Shown: piece after piece, positions 43,977 through 52,175 of the stretch
Layout of the letters: the number at the start of each line of letters is the position of its first letter
How positions within the stretch are numbered: position 1 is the first letter of the stretch
NCBI GenBank assembly: GCA_035296625.1
Contig: DATHAO010000016.1
Coordinates: forward strand, 62,001-126,000
Source: DATCLS01 sp035296625
GTDB lineage: Bacteria; Actinomycetota; Acidimicrobiia; Acidimicrobiales; VFJN01
DNA length: 64,000 nt
Reading direction: 5' to 3'
Program-made: the position numbers and the translations under genes
The notes under the pieces: model-generated
What the model was told of the DNA's origin: nothing
The model's input: the letters and a program-made list of their open reading frames with translations, nothing else
Database searches by the model: none

Positions 43977-44615
43977 TCAGTCGCGACGGCCGGTGAGGGC
44001 GAGGCGGACGCCGAGGCCGATCATCACCAGGCCGCTGACGCCGCCCACGGCCTCGGCCCGCCGGGGCGAACGGTCGAACCAACGCCGGGCCGACCCGGCG
44101 GCCAGGCCGTAGAGGCCGTCGTTCAGCGTGGCCAGCACCACGAACAGCGTGCCCAGGGCCAGCAGCTGCGCCGTGACGTGGCCCCGGTGCGTGTCGACGA
44201 ACTGCGGGAGCACGGACAGGAAGAACAGCGTGGTCTTGGGGTTGCTGACGCCCACGAGGAAGCCGTCGCCGACGAGCCGCCGCCGGCCCCGGGCAGCCAC
44301 CGGCGCGGCGAGGGCCTCGCCCAGCCGGCGCCGGTGGCGCACCGCGCGCACGCCGAGCCACACCAGGTAGGCGGCGCCCACGAGCTTCATGACCGTGAAG
44401 ACGACGAGCGATCGCTGCACCACCGCCCCGACGCCGAAGGCGACGAGCACGACGTGGCAGGCCGCCCCCAGCTCGTTGCCGGCCACGGTGGCCAGGGCGG
44501 CGTGACGGCCCAGTGCCACGCCCCGCGTCACGACGAACAGCACGCTGGGACCGGGGATGACGAGCAGCGCCATCGCCGACACCGAGAACGCCGCCGCCTG
44601 GCCGAAGGTGATCAC
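43977..44615 (-). CDS. LysE/RhtB family exporter
   Basis: A 212-aa protein with about six membrane helices and the LysE signature 'LLVIPGPSVLFVVTRGVALG' near residue 15. 'VGVSNPKTTLFFLSVLPQFV' is also typical. Members export amino acids or related metabolites. Substrate is unknown. GTG 44615 is the start. It is a stand-alone gene. Confidence 0.85.
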   Translation of the reverse strand: MITFGQAAAFSVSAMALLVIPGPSVLFVVTRGVALGRHAALATVAGNELGAACHVVLVAFGVGAVVQRSLVVFTVMKLVGAAYLVWLGVRAVRHRRRLGEALAAPVAARGRRRLVGDGFLVGVSNPKTTLFFLSVLPQFVDTHRGHVTAQLLALGTLFVVLATLNDGLYGLAAGSARRWFDRSPRRAEAVGGVSGLVMIGLGVRLALTGRRD

Positions 44616-44817
44616 GCCGGCGACGGTAGCGACGTCGCGTTGGCGGAGCCCTTCCGTTTCCGGGCCGGGCCCGGGCCGCCGAGGCCCGGGTCCCCCGGGC
44701 GCCGCCGCGCCGCGGGACCACCGGGCCGCGTACCCCGGACCCGCCCGGCCGGCGCGCCCCGATCCGCCGGGCCGTAAAGTGCGTGCAGGGGCGGCGGGGG
44801 TCCGGGAACATCGGCGG

Positions 44818-45816
44818 ATGGGTGGCGACGACGGCGACGGGCGGCACGGGGACGGCCGGCTCCGCCCGGCCGGCCCGGCCATCGACGTCCAGGGGCTCAC
44901 GAAGACTTTCACCGCCGGCCGGGGCCGCCGCCGCCGGACCGTCGAGGCCGTCGGGGGCATCGACCTGGCCGTCGAGCACGGCGAGCGGGTCGCCTATATC
45001 GGCCCGAACGGCGCCGGGAAATCCACGTCGATCAAGGTGCTCACCGGCATCCTGCACGCCACCGCCGGCGAGGTGCGGGTGCTCGGGCTGGTGCCGTGGC
45101 GCGAGCGCCGGGCGCTGACGCGCAGGATCGGCACGCTGTTCGGCCAGCGCTCGCAGCTCTGGTTCGAGCTGACGCCCCGCCAGTCGTTCCACATGCTGGC
45201 CGCGATCCACGGGCTCGACCGCCGCTGCGAGGAGCGCCGGGTCGCCGAGCTGGCCGAGCTGCTCGAGGCCGGCGACGTGTTCGACTCGCCGGTCCGGACC
45301 CTGTCGCTCGGCCAGCGCATGCGCGGCGAGCTGGCCGCCTGCCTGCTGCACGAGCCGGACATCCTGTTCCTCGACGAGCCCACGATCGGGCTCGACCTGC
45401 TCGCCAAGCAGCGGTTCCGCCAGCTGCTCGTGCGGCTCAACGAGGAGCGGGGCACCACGATCTTCCTCACGTCCCACGACGTCGCCGACGTCGAGCACGT
45501 GGCCGAGCGGGCCGTGGTCATCAACCACGGTGCGGTGATCCACGACGCCACCGTGGCGGCCATGCGCCGGTCGCTGCTCGCCACCAAGCTCATCGAGGTG
45601 GGACTGTCCGGTCCGGCACCCGCCCTCCCGCTCGACGGCGTGACCGTCGTCGAGCACGGTGAGGCCACGGCCCGGCTCGTGGTAGACACCACCCGGCGCC
45701 CGGTCCGCGAGGTGCTCGACGCCCTGCTCGAGGCGTGGCCGGTGGCCGACATCTCGGTCGTCGACCCGCCGCTCGAGCAAGTCATCGCGGAGATCTACGG
45801 GGTGCCGCGGCCATGA
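44818..45816 (+). CDS. ABC-2 type transporter ATP-binding protein
   Basis: A 332-aa ATPase. Walker A is 'GPNGAGKSTS' near residue 62. The signature is the variant LSLGQRMRGELAACLLH, typical of the COG4586 group, and Walker B is 'ILFLDEPTIGLD' with H-loop 'TSHDV'. It is coupled by ATGA overlap to its permease genes. It forms with two permeases an exporter of unknown substrate. Confidence 0.92.
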   Translation: MGGDDGDGRHGDGRLRPAGPAIDVQGLTKTFTAGRGRRRRTVEAVGGIDLAVEHGERVAYIGPNGAGKSTSIKVLTGILHATAGEVRVLGLVPWRERRALTRRIGTLFGQRSQLWFELTPRQSFHMLAAIHGLDRRCEERRVAELAELLEAGDVFDSPVRTLSLGQRMRGELAACLLHEPDILFLDEPTIGLDLLAKQRFRQLLVRLNEERGTTIFLTSHDVADVEHVAERAVVINHGAVIHDATVAAMRRSLLATKLIEVGLSGPAPALPLDGVTVVEHGEATARLVVDTTRRPVREVLDALLEAWPVADISVVDPPLEQVIAEIYGVPRP

Positions 45817-46604
45817 GCGCCGCGACCAGCCGCTGGTTCGCCGTGGGTGTCGGCACCGCCGCCCGCCGGGCCCTCGCCGAGCGCGGCGGCCTGGCCTTCA
45901 CGCTGACCTTCTACGCCGTCATCGTGGTCGTCATCACCGCGCTGTGGCGGGCGGCGGCCGAGAGCGGCGGCGGCACGGTGGCCGGCTACGACGCCACCGC
46001 CCTGACCTGGTACATACTCGCCTCCGAGGCGGCCACGGTGGCGCTGAACATCCGCATGATCGAGGTCGTGGGCGACGACATCGCCAGCGGGGCCGTGGCG
46101 ACAGAGATGCTGCGCCCGGCGTCGGTCCTGGGCGTGCGCATGGCGGCCGAGATCGGCCGGGCGCTGCCCCGCCTCGCCGGCTGCGCTGCCGTCGGCGTCG
46201 TGGTGGGGGCGACCACGGTCGGCGCCGTTCCCAGCGCGGCGGGGCTGGCGTTGAGCGTTCCCGCGCTCGTGCTCGCCATCGCCGCCAACCTGCTGGCCCA
46301 GCACGCGTTCGCGGCGGCGGCGTTCTGGGTGCGTGACGCCCGCTCGACGTGGTTCCTCTACCAGAAGCTGGTGTTCATCCTCGGGGGCATGCTGCTGCCG
46401 CTCGAGACGCTGCCCGGGTGGCTGCACGGCGTGGCCTCGGCACTGCCGTTCATGGCCATGGCGTACGTGCCCGGTCGGCTCGCCTCCGGCCACGTCGAGG
46501 CGCAGTTGCTTGTCGTCCAGGCGGCGTGGATCGCCGTGCTGGCCGGGGTGGCGGCCACGGCGTTCGCCGCCGGCGAGCGGCGGGTGCAGGCGGTCGGGGG
46601 GTGA
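45813..46604 (+). CDS. ABC-2 type permease, first subunit
   Basis: A 263-aa protein with about six membrane helices, of the ABC2_membrane_6-like (COG4587) permease group. Landmarks are 'SGAVATEMLRPASVLGVRMA' and 'FLYQKLVFILGGMLLPLETL'. Start ATG 45813 overlaps the ATPase stop (ATGA), and the stop overlaps the second permease start (GTGA). The substrate is unknown. Confidence 0.88.
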   Translation: MSAATSRWFAVGVGTAARRALAERGGLAFTLTFYAVIVVVITALWRAAAESGGGTVAGYDATALTWYILASEAATVALNIRMIEVVGDDIASGAVATEMLRPASVLGVRMAAEIGRALPRLAGCAAVGVVVGATTVGAVPSAAGLALSVPALVLAIAANLLAQHAFAAAAFWVRDARSTWFLYQKLVFILGGMLLPLETLPGWLHGVASALPFMAMAYVPGRLASGHVEAQLLVVQAAWIAVLAGVAATAFAAGERRVQAVGG

Positions 46605-47368
46605 GGGCGGCGCTCGCCACGTTGCGGGCGGCCATGGCCGAGGCGTGGGCCAACCCGGGCGCGTTCTGGACGCAGGTCATCGCCATGGCCGTCAACGACG
46701 TGGCCTGGGTGGCGTTCTGGCTGCTGTTCTTCGACCGGGCCGGCGAGGTGCGCGGTTGGGACTCGTCCCGCGTGCTGCTGCTCTTCGCCGTGCTCACGAC
46801 CTCCGCCGGCCTGGTGCTCGGGTTGCTCGCCAACGCCCGCAGCGTGGGGACGCTGGCGGCGAACGGTGGACTCGACGCGCTGCTCGCCCTGCCGGTGCCG
46901 CCGCTGGCCCACCTGCTGGTGCGCCGCATCGACACCGCCAACGTGGGCGACCTCGTGTTCGGCGTCGCGCTGTTCCTCGTGACCGGCGGGCCGACGCCGG
47001 CGCGGCTGGGGATCTACGTCGGCGGGGTCCTGGCCGCGTCGGTCCTCCTCACGGGCTTCCCCCTCATGACCGGCTCGCTCGCGTTCTTCGTGGGACGGGG
47101 CGAGGCCGGCGACTTCGGGTTGCACTCGATCCTGCTGCTGGCCGCCTACCCGGCCGACATCTTCACGGGCGCCCCCAAGCTGATCCTGTACACCGTCGTG
47201 CCGGCGGCCTTCGTGGCCGGCGTCCCCTCCACGCTCGTCGACGATCCCGACCCGCGCACGGCGCTCGCGCTCCTCGGGGTGGCAGCCGCGTTCGGCGTGG
47301 CGGGCTGGGCGACGTTCACGCTCGGCCTGCGCCGCTACACCTCCGGCGCCGTGTGGACCCGGGCCTGA
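46601..47368 (+). CDS. ABC-2 type permease, second subunit
   Basis: A 255-aa protein, about six helices, of the companion (COG3694-like) permease group. It includes 'GGLDALLALPVPPLAHLLVR' and 'FLVTGGPTPARLG'. The GTG start overlaps the preceding stop. Two different permeases and one ATPase match the usual three-gene exporter set. Confidence 0.88.
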   Translation: MRAALATLRAAMAEAWANPGAFWTQVIAMAVNDVAWVAFWLLFFDRAGEVRGWDSSRVLLLFAVLTTSAGLVLGLLANARSVGTLAANGGLDALLALPVPPLAHLLVRRIDTANVGDLVFGVALFLVTGGPTPARLGIYVGGVLAASVLLTGFPLMTGSLAFFVGRGEAGDFGLHSILLLAAYPADIFTGAPKLILYTVVPAAFVAGVPSTLVDDPDPRTALALLGVAAAFGVAGWATFTLGLRRYTSGAVWTRA

Positions 47369-47390
47369 CCCGGCCGGCGAGAGTCGTCCC

Positions 47391-47813
47391 GTGGACTCGC
47401 TGGCGGCCGGGCTGGTGGCGCTGTGGGGATCGCCGCCGACCGGCGACGACAGGGACGCTGACGCCTTCCGGGCCCTGTATGCGGATCCGGTCGTGCTCAA
47501 CGGCACGTCCGTGCCGGTGGAGGACCTCGTCGCCCGATACCGGGCGCTGCACGCCGCCTGCGCGGACATCGAGACCGACCTCGTCGACCAGGCCGAGGCG
47601 CCCGGGGCGCTCACGGTCGTGCTCCGCCAGCGGGGGCGCCACGTCGGCCCGCTGGCCACGCCGGTGGGTACGGTCGCGCCCACCGGACGCCGGTTCGACG
47701 TGCTGGGCATCGACCTGCTGCGCGTGGCCGGGGGCCGCATCACCGACATCTGGGTCGTTGCCGACGAGCTCGGCCGCTTGCTCCAGCTCGACGCCCTCGG
47801 CCCGCCGGCGTGA
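47391..47813 (+). CDS. SnoaL-like / NTF2-fold protein
   Basis: A 140-aa protein of the ester-cyclase/SnoaL-like fold. It has 'DAFRALYADPVVLNGTSVPV' and 'YRALHAACADIETDLVDQAE'; the C-terminal strands 'GIDLLRVAGGRITDIWVVAD' are typical. No catalytic residues can be assigned. The start GTG 47391 lies 22 bp after the permease gene, so it may be co-transcribed. Confidence 0.75.
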   Translation: MDSLAAGLVALWGSPPTGDDRDADAFRALYADPVVLNGTSVPVEDLVARYRALHAACADIETDLVDQAEAPGALTVVLRQRGRHVGPLATPVGTVAPTGRRFDVLGIDLLRVAGGRITDIWVVADELGRLLQLDALGPPA

Positions 47814-47943
47814 GACGTCCGCGGCGCGGACGCGCCGGTCGCAGCACGGCGCCTGTATGAGGCCGGCACGGACGGGGCACGCCTGGTCCGGTATGTTCCC
47901 CCGGCGCCGCCGGCGCACGGTCCGAGCTGGGAGGCCCGACGCG

Positions 47944-48183
47944 ATGGTCGACACGTCCAAGTACGAAGCCACGTTCACGATGCTTGATGCCGACGGCGAC
48001 GGGCTTGTGTCCGCCACCGAGCTGAAGGAGCTGTTCGCCACTCTCGGCGAGGAGGTCACCGACGAGACGGCGGCCCAGGCCGTCGAGGTCATGGACACCG
48101 ACGGCGATGGCCTCGTGTCCCTCGAGGAGCTGGCCGGCTACCTCAGCTCGCGCCAGGCACCGGCGCCCCCGAATCCCGCCTGA
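47944..48183 (+). CDS. Two-EF-hand calcium-binding protein
   Basis: A 79-aa calmodulin-like protein. Two canonical EF-hand loops, DADGDGLVSATE and DTDGDGLVSLEE, lie near residues 15 and 51, each with the Asp-x-Asp-x-Asp/Gly and terminal Glu expected for Ca2+ binding. A GGGAGG site precedes ATG 47944. Small bacterial EF-hand proteins may be calcium buffers or sensors; the target is unknown. The 3' end abuts the convergent DUF1579 gene. Confidence 0.9.
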   Translation: MVDTSKYEATFTMLDADGDGLVSATELKELFATLGEEVTDETAAQAVEVMDTDGDGLVSLEELAGYLSSRQAPAPPNPA

Positions 48184-48633
48184 TCAGGCGCGGGGGCGGA
48201 ACGTCGCCCGGATGACCTCGTGGTGCCCGTCGGGGACGGGCACGACGTTGCTGTAGAGGCGCGACCCGTCGTCGAGGCGCTGGGTCGTCTCACGGTAGGT
48301 GTAGGTCGTGCCCTCGTGATCGACCGCCATGTCGTAGGACATCGTGCGCGTGGTCGGGTCCCAGGTACCGGTGCCGCGGGCGACGCCTGCGCCCATGCCG
48401 TCGACCCAGAAACCGACGTAGCCGCCGGTGGCCGCATCCCAGCCGTAGACGCCGTGGCCCTCGTAGCCCGACTCGGTGCTCTGGTCGGTGACCAGCCATC
48501 GGCCGCCGACGAGGCGGTTCGTCACCGTGCCGGCCGTCACGTTCGTGGGCGCCCCAGGGAACGGGGTGATGGCGAGCTCGGTGTCCCACTCGCCCACGTC
48601 CTCGGCCAGCACCGACACCTCGTCGTCGCTCAT
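48184..48633 (-). CDS. DUF1579 family protein
   Basis: A 149-aa beta-rich protein of the DUF1579/lipocalin-like group. It has 'EDVGEWDTELAITPFPGAP', 'RWLVTDQSTES' and 'GYVGFWVDGMGAG'. Function unknown. It is tail-to-tail with the EF-hand gene and divergent from mfd, whose promoter must lie in the 56 bp between their starts. Confidence 0.8.
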   Translation of the reverse strand: MSDDEVSVLAEDVGEWDTELAITPFPGAPTNVTAGTVTNRLVGGRWLVTDQSTESGYEGHGVYGWDAATGGYVGFWVDGMGAGVARGTGTWDPTTRTMSYDMAVDHEGTTYTYRETTQRLDDGSRLYSNVVPVPDGHHEVIRATFRPRA

Positions 48634-48669
48634 GGCGGCCGACCGTACCGGTCGGGACTGTCACAGGCG

Positions 48670-48687
48670 CCAGATAGATTCGTCTGG
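48670..48687. promoter_or_regulatory. Inverted repeat CCAGA-N8-TCTGG before mfd
   Basis: Arms CCAGA (48670-48674) and TCTGG (48683-48687) flank TAGATT, which resembles a -10 hexamer. The ATG of mfd begins 2 bases after the right arm, so transcription may start just before the start codon. This is a weak but compact site. Confidence 0.3.
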
Positions 48688-48689
48688 TC

Positions 48690-51600
48690 ATGTCACCCGC
48701 CCCCGCCACCTCTGGGGCGAGCGTTCGCGCGCCGCTGCGCACGCTCCCCGCCCTCCTCCGCGACGAGCCGACCCTCGGCTCGGTGCTCGGCCGCTCGAGC
48801 GCCACCCTGGCCGTGCCCGAGGCGGCGCGCGCCCTCGTGACGGCCGGCCTCGCCGAGCTGTCTTCGCGCACGCCGGTGGTGCTGGCGGTGCCCACCTCCA
48901 CAGAGGCCGAGCGCCTCGCCCACGACCTCGGCGCCTATCTCGGCGACGAGGCGGTCGAGCTCTTCCCGGCGTGGGAGACGCTGCCGTTCGAGCGCGTCAG
49001 CCCGGGCGTCGAGACGATGGGACGGCGCATGCGGGTGCTGTGGCGCCTGCGCGACGCGGCGCGTGCCCCGCAGGTCGTGGTGGCCTCGGTCCGGGCGCTG
49101 GTGCAACGCATCGGCCCCCACGTGGCCGATGTCGAGCCGGTCCGGGTCCGCCCCGGCGAGCAGGTCGACCGCGACGCCCTCGTGGACGAGTTGATCGCCG
49201 CCGGCTACCGCCGCGAGGAGATGGTCGAGCACCGGGGCGAGCTGGCCGTGCGCGGCTCGATCGTCGACGTGTTCCCGTCCACCGCCGACCGGCCGCTCCG
49301 CATCGACCTGTGGGGCGACGAGGTCGACCGGCTGACCGAGTTCTCGGTGGCCGATCAGCGCTCCACCGTCGATCTGTCCGAGGCCGCCATCTTCCCCTGC
49401 CGCGAGCTGCTGCCCACGCCCGAGGTGCGCGCGCGGGCCGAGCGCCTCGTGGGCCTCGAGCCCTGGGGCCGCGACCAGTGGGAGCGGCTGAGCCAGGGCC
49501 TGACCTTCGACGGCATGGAGTCGTGGCTCCCGTGGCTCACCGCGGACGAGCACGTGCTGCTCGACGAGGTGGGCGACGGCGCCCAGGTGCTGCTGTGCGA
49601 GCCGCGGCGCATGCGCGACCGGGCCGCCGACCTGCTCGCCGAGGAGGCCGACCTCGCCTCCACGCTCGCGGTCACCTGGGGCGCGACGAAGGACCGCTCC
49701 GACGAGCACGGCTTCCCGCGCCTGCACCTCGACTTCGACCGGCTGCTGTCCCACAGCGGCGCGTCCGTGTGGCACCTCATCGGCGTGCCCGACAGCCCCG
49801 ACACCCCGGTGGTCGACGCCTCGGGGTGGGACCCGGTCGTCGGCGACGGTTCGGGCCTGCTCACCCGCCTGACCAACCTCACCCGCGATGGCTTCCGCAT
49901 CGTCGTGGGCGCCGACACCGAGGCGTCTGCGACGCGGGTCCGCGGCCTGCTCTCGTCCGAGGCGGTCGTGGCCGAGGTCGTCGTGGCCCCGCTCGAGCGG
50001 GGCGCGGTGCTGCGTGCGGTGAAGCTCGCCGTGCTGTCCGAATCCGACCTGACCGGCCGCCGGCGGGCCCACCGCAAGGCCCGGCCGCGGCGCCGCGACG
50101 CCGAGGGGTTCTTCGACGACCTCAAGGTCGGCGACTACGTCGTGCACCACAGCCATGGCGTCGCCCGCTACGGCGGCATGGTGAAGCGGGCCATCGGTGG
50201 GGTGGAGCGCGACTACCTGCTGCTCGAGTACAAGGGCGACGACAAGCTCTACGTGCCGTCCGACCAGATCGACGCCGTGCGCCACTACACGGGCGGCGAC
50301 GCCCCCAGCCTCAGCCGGTTGGGCGGCGACGGGTGGCAGAGGACCAAGGCAAAGGTCCGGGCCGCGGTCGCGGAGATCGCCCAGGAGTTGGTGGTGCTCT
50401 ACCAGAAGCGCCTGGCCGACGTGGGTCACGCGTTCCCGCCCGACACGCCGTGGCAGCACGAGCTGGAGGACGCCTTCCCGTACCAGCCCACGCCCGACCA
50501 GGCGAAGGCCATCGCGGACGTGAAGTCCGACATGGAGGCCGCCCGGCCGATGGACCGGCTCGTCTGTGGCGACGTGGGCTTCGGCAAGACCGAGGTCGCC
50601 ATCCGGGCGGCGTTCAAGGCCGTGCAGGACGGCAAGCAGGTGGCCGTGCTCGTGCCGACCACGCTGCTCGCCCAGCAGCACTACCAGACCTTCGGCGACC
50701 GGTTCTCCGGCTACCCGGTGCGGGTGGAGGTGCTGTCGCGGTTCCTCACGCCGGGCCAGACCAAAAAGGTGACCCGGGCGATCGAGGCCGGCGACGTCGA
50801 CGTCGTGATCGGCACGCATCGGCTGCTGTCGGCCGACATCCGCTTCAAGGATCTGGGGCTGCTGGTGGTCGACGAGGAGCAACGCTTCGGCGTCTCCCAC
50901 AAGGAGCTGATCAAGCAGCTCAAGTCCAACGTCGACGTGCTGACGCTGACCGCAACCCCCATCCCGCGCACGCTCGAGATGAGCCTCGTCGGCATCCGCG
51001 ACCTCACGCTGCTCAACACCCCGCCGGCCGAGCGCCAGCCGATCCTCACCTACGTCGGCGAGCAGGACGACCGGGCCATCGCCGAGGCCATCCGCCGCGA
51101 GCTGCTGCGTGAGGGCCAGGTGTTCTTCGTCCACAACCGCGTGCAGGACATCGACCACGTGGCCGCGCACATCCGCGACCTCGTGCCCGAGGCCCGGGTG
51201 GCGATCGCCCACGGCCAGATGGACGAGGGCTCCCTCGAGAAGGTGGTGATCGACTTCTGGCAGGGCGACTACGACGTGCTCGTCTGCACCACGATCATCG
51301 AGTCGGGCATCGACATGCCGACGGTCAACACGCTGGTCGTCGACCGGGCCGACCTCCTCGGCCTGGGCCAGCTGCACCAGATCCGGGGCCGGGTGGGCCG
51401 GTCGGGCCAGCGCGCCTACGCCTACCTGTTCCACCCCCGTGACCGCACGCTCACCGAAGAGGCCTACGAGCGGCTCAAGACGATCGGCGAGGCGACCGAG
51501 CTCGGCTCGGGCTTCAAGATCGCCATGCGCGACCTCGAGATCCGCGGTGCCGGCAACCTGCTCGGCACGGGCCAGTCGGGCCACGTGGCAGCCGTGGGCT

Positions 51601-52142
51601 ACGACCTCTACTGCCAGATGGTGAGCGAGGTCGTCGCCGAGCTGAAGGGCGAGCAGGTCCGCGAGCCCGCCGAGATCAAGCTCGACCTGCCGCTCGACGC
51701 CAGCCTGCCGCCCACCTACGTGGCCAAGGAAGAGCTGCGCCTCGAGGCCTACCGCCGCCTGGCCACCGTGACCTCCGACGCGCAGGTGGCCGACATCCGC
51801 GCCGAGTGGGAGGACCGCTACGGCCCCGTGCCGGACATGGCCGGGGCGCTGCTGGAGGTCGCCGAGCTGCGGGCCGAGAGCGCCCGCCTCGGGCTACGCG
51901 AGGTCAACGTCGTCAAGGTGAGCGGCATCGGGGCGGCCACGTGGGTGGCCCGCATGTCGCCGGTCACGCTCAAGGCCTCCGAGGAGATCCGCCTCAAGCG
52001 CCTGCTGCCGAAGGCCATCTACAAGAAGGACCTGCAGCAGCTGATCGTGCCCGTCAAGGGTGGCCGGGCGGTCGCCACCGAGGTGGCCGACGTGCTCGGC
52101 CGCCTGTTCCCCAAGCCCGAGCCCACCGACACCGCCGCGTAG
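48690..52142 (+). CDS. mfd: Transcription-repair coupling factor
   Basis: A 1150-aa full-length Mfd. The N-terminal UvrB-like region is at ~residues 60-330. The RNA-polymerase-interacting CarD-like domain ('LKVGDYVVHHSHGVARYGGM') is near residue 480. The helicase core has Walker A 'CGDVGFGKTEVA' near 630, 'LLVVDEEQRFGV' near 725 and motif 'TATPIPRTLEMSL' near 755. The TRG-type motor and C-terminal TRCF domain follow. It removes stalled RNA polymerase at lesions and recruits UvrA. It heads a same-strand run that leads to mazG, eno and the ftsB-like gene. Confidence 0.97.
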   Translation: MSPAPATSGASVRAPLRTLPALLRDEPTLGSVLGRSSATLAVPEAARALVTAGLAELSSRTPVVLAVPTSTEAERLAHDLGAYLGDEAVELFPAWETLPFERVSPGVETMGRRMRVLWRLRDAARAPQVVVASVRALVQRIGPHVADVEPVRVRPGEQVDRDALVDELIAAGYRREEMVEHRGELAVRGSIVDVFPSTADRPLRIDLWGDEVDRLTEFSVADQRSTVDLSEAAIFPCRELLPTPEVRARAERLVGLEPWGRDQWERLSQGLTFDGMESWLPWLTADEHVLLDEVGDGAQVLLCEPRRMRDRAADLLAEEADLASTLAVTWGATKDRSDEHGFPRLHLDFDRLLSHSGASVWHLIGVPDSPDTPVVDASGWDPVVGDGSGLLTRLTNLTRDGFRIVVGADTEASATRVRGLLSSEAVVAEVVVAPLERGAVLRAVKLAVLSESDLTGRRRAHRKARPRRRDAEGFFDDLKVGDYVVHHSHGVARYGGMVKRAIGGVERDYLLLEYKGDDKLYVPSDQIDAVRHYTGGDAPSLSRLGGDGWQRTKAKVRAAVAEIAQELVVLYQKRLADVGHAFPPDTPWQHELEDAFPYQPTPDQAKAIADVKSDMEAARPMDRLVCGDVGFGKTEVAIRAAFKAVQDGKQVAVLVPTTLLAQQHYQTFGDRFSGYPVRVEVLSRFLTPGQTKKVTRAIEAGDVDVVIGTHRLLSADIRFKDLGLLVVDEEQRFGVSHKELIKQLKSNVDVLTLTATPIPRTLEMSLVGIRDLTLLNTPPAERQPILTYVGEQDDRAIAEAIRRELLREGQVFFVHNRVQDIDHVAAHIRDLVPEARVAIAHGQMDEGSLEKVVIDFWQGDYDVLVCTTIIESGIDMPTVNTLVVDRADLLGLGQLHQIRGRVGRSGQRAYAYLFHPRDRTLTEEAYERLKTIGEATELGSGFKIAMRDLEIRGAGNLLGTGQSGHVAAVGYDLYCQMVSEVVAELKGEQVREPAEIKLDLPLDASLPPTYVAKEELRLEAYRRLATVTSDAQVADIRAEWEDRYGPVPDMAGALLEVAELRAESARLGLREVNVVKVSGIGAATWVARMSPVTLKASEEIRLKRLLPKAIYKKDLQQLIVPVKGGRAVATEVADVLGRLFPKPEPTDTAA

Positions 52143-52175
52143 GCCCATGTCCGGCGCGGACCCCGGCGCGGCGGT

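Noticed and set aside
48693..51584. Minus-strand 963-codon frame
   Set aside because: Antisense of mfd; no family motif or ribosome site.
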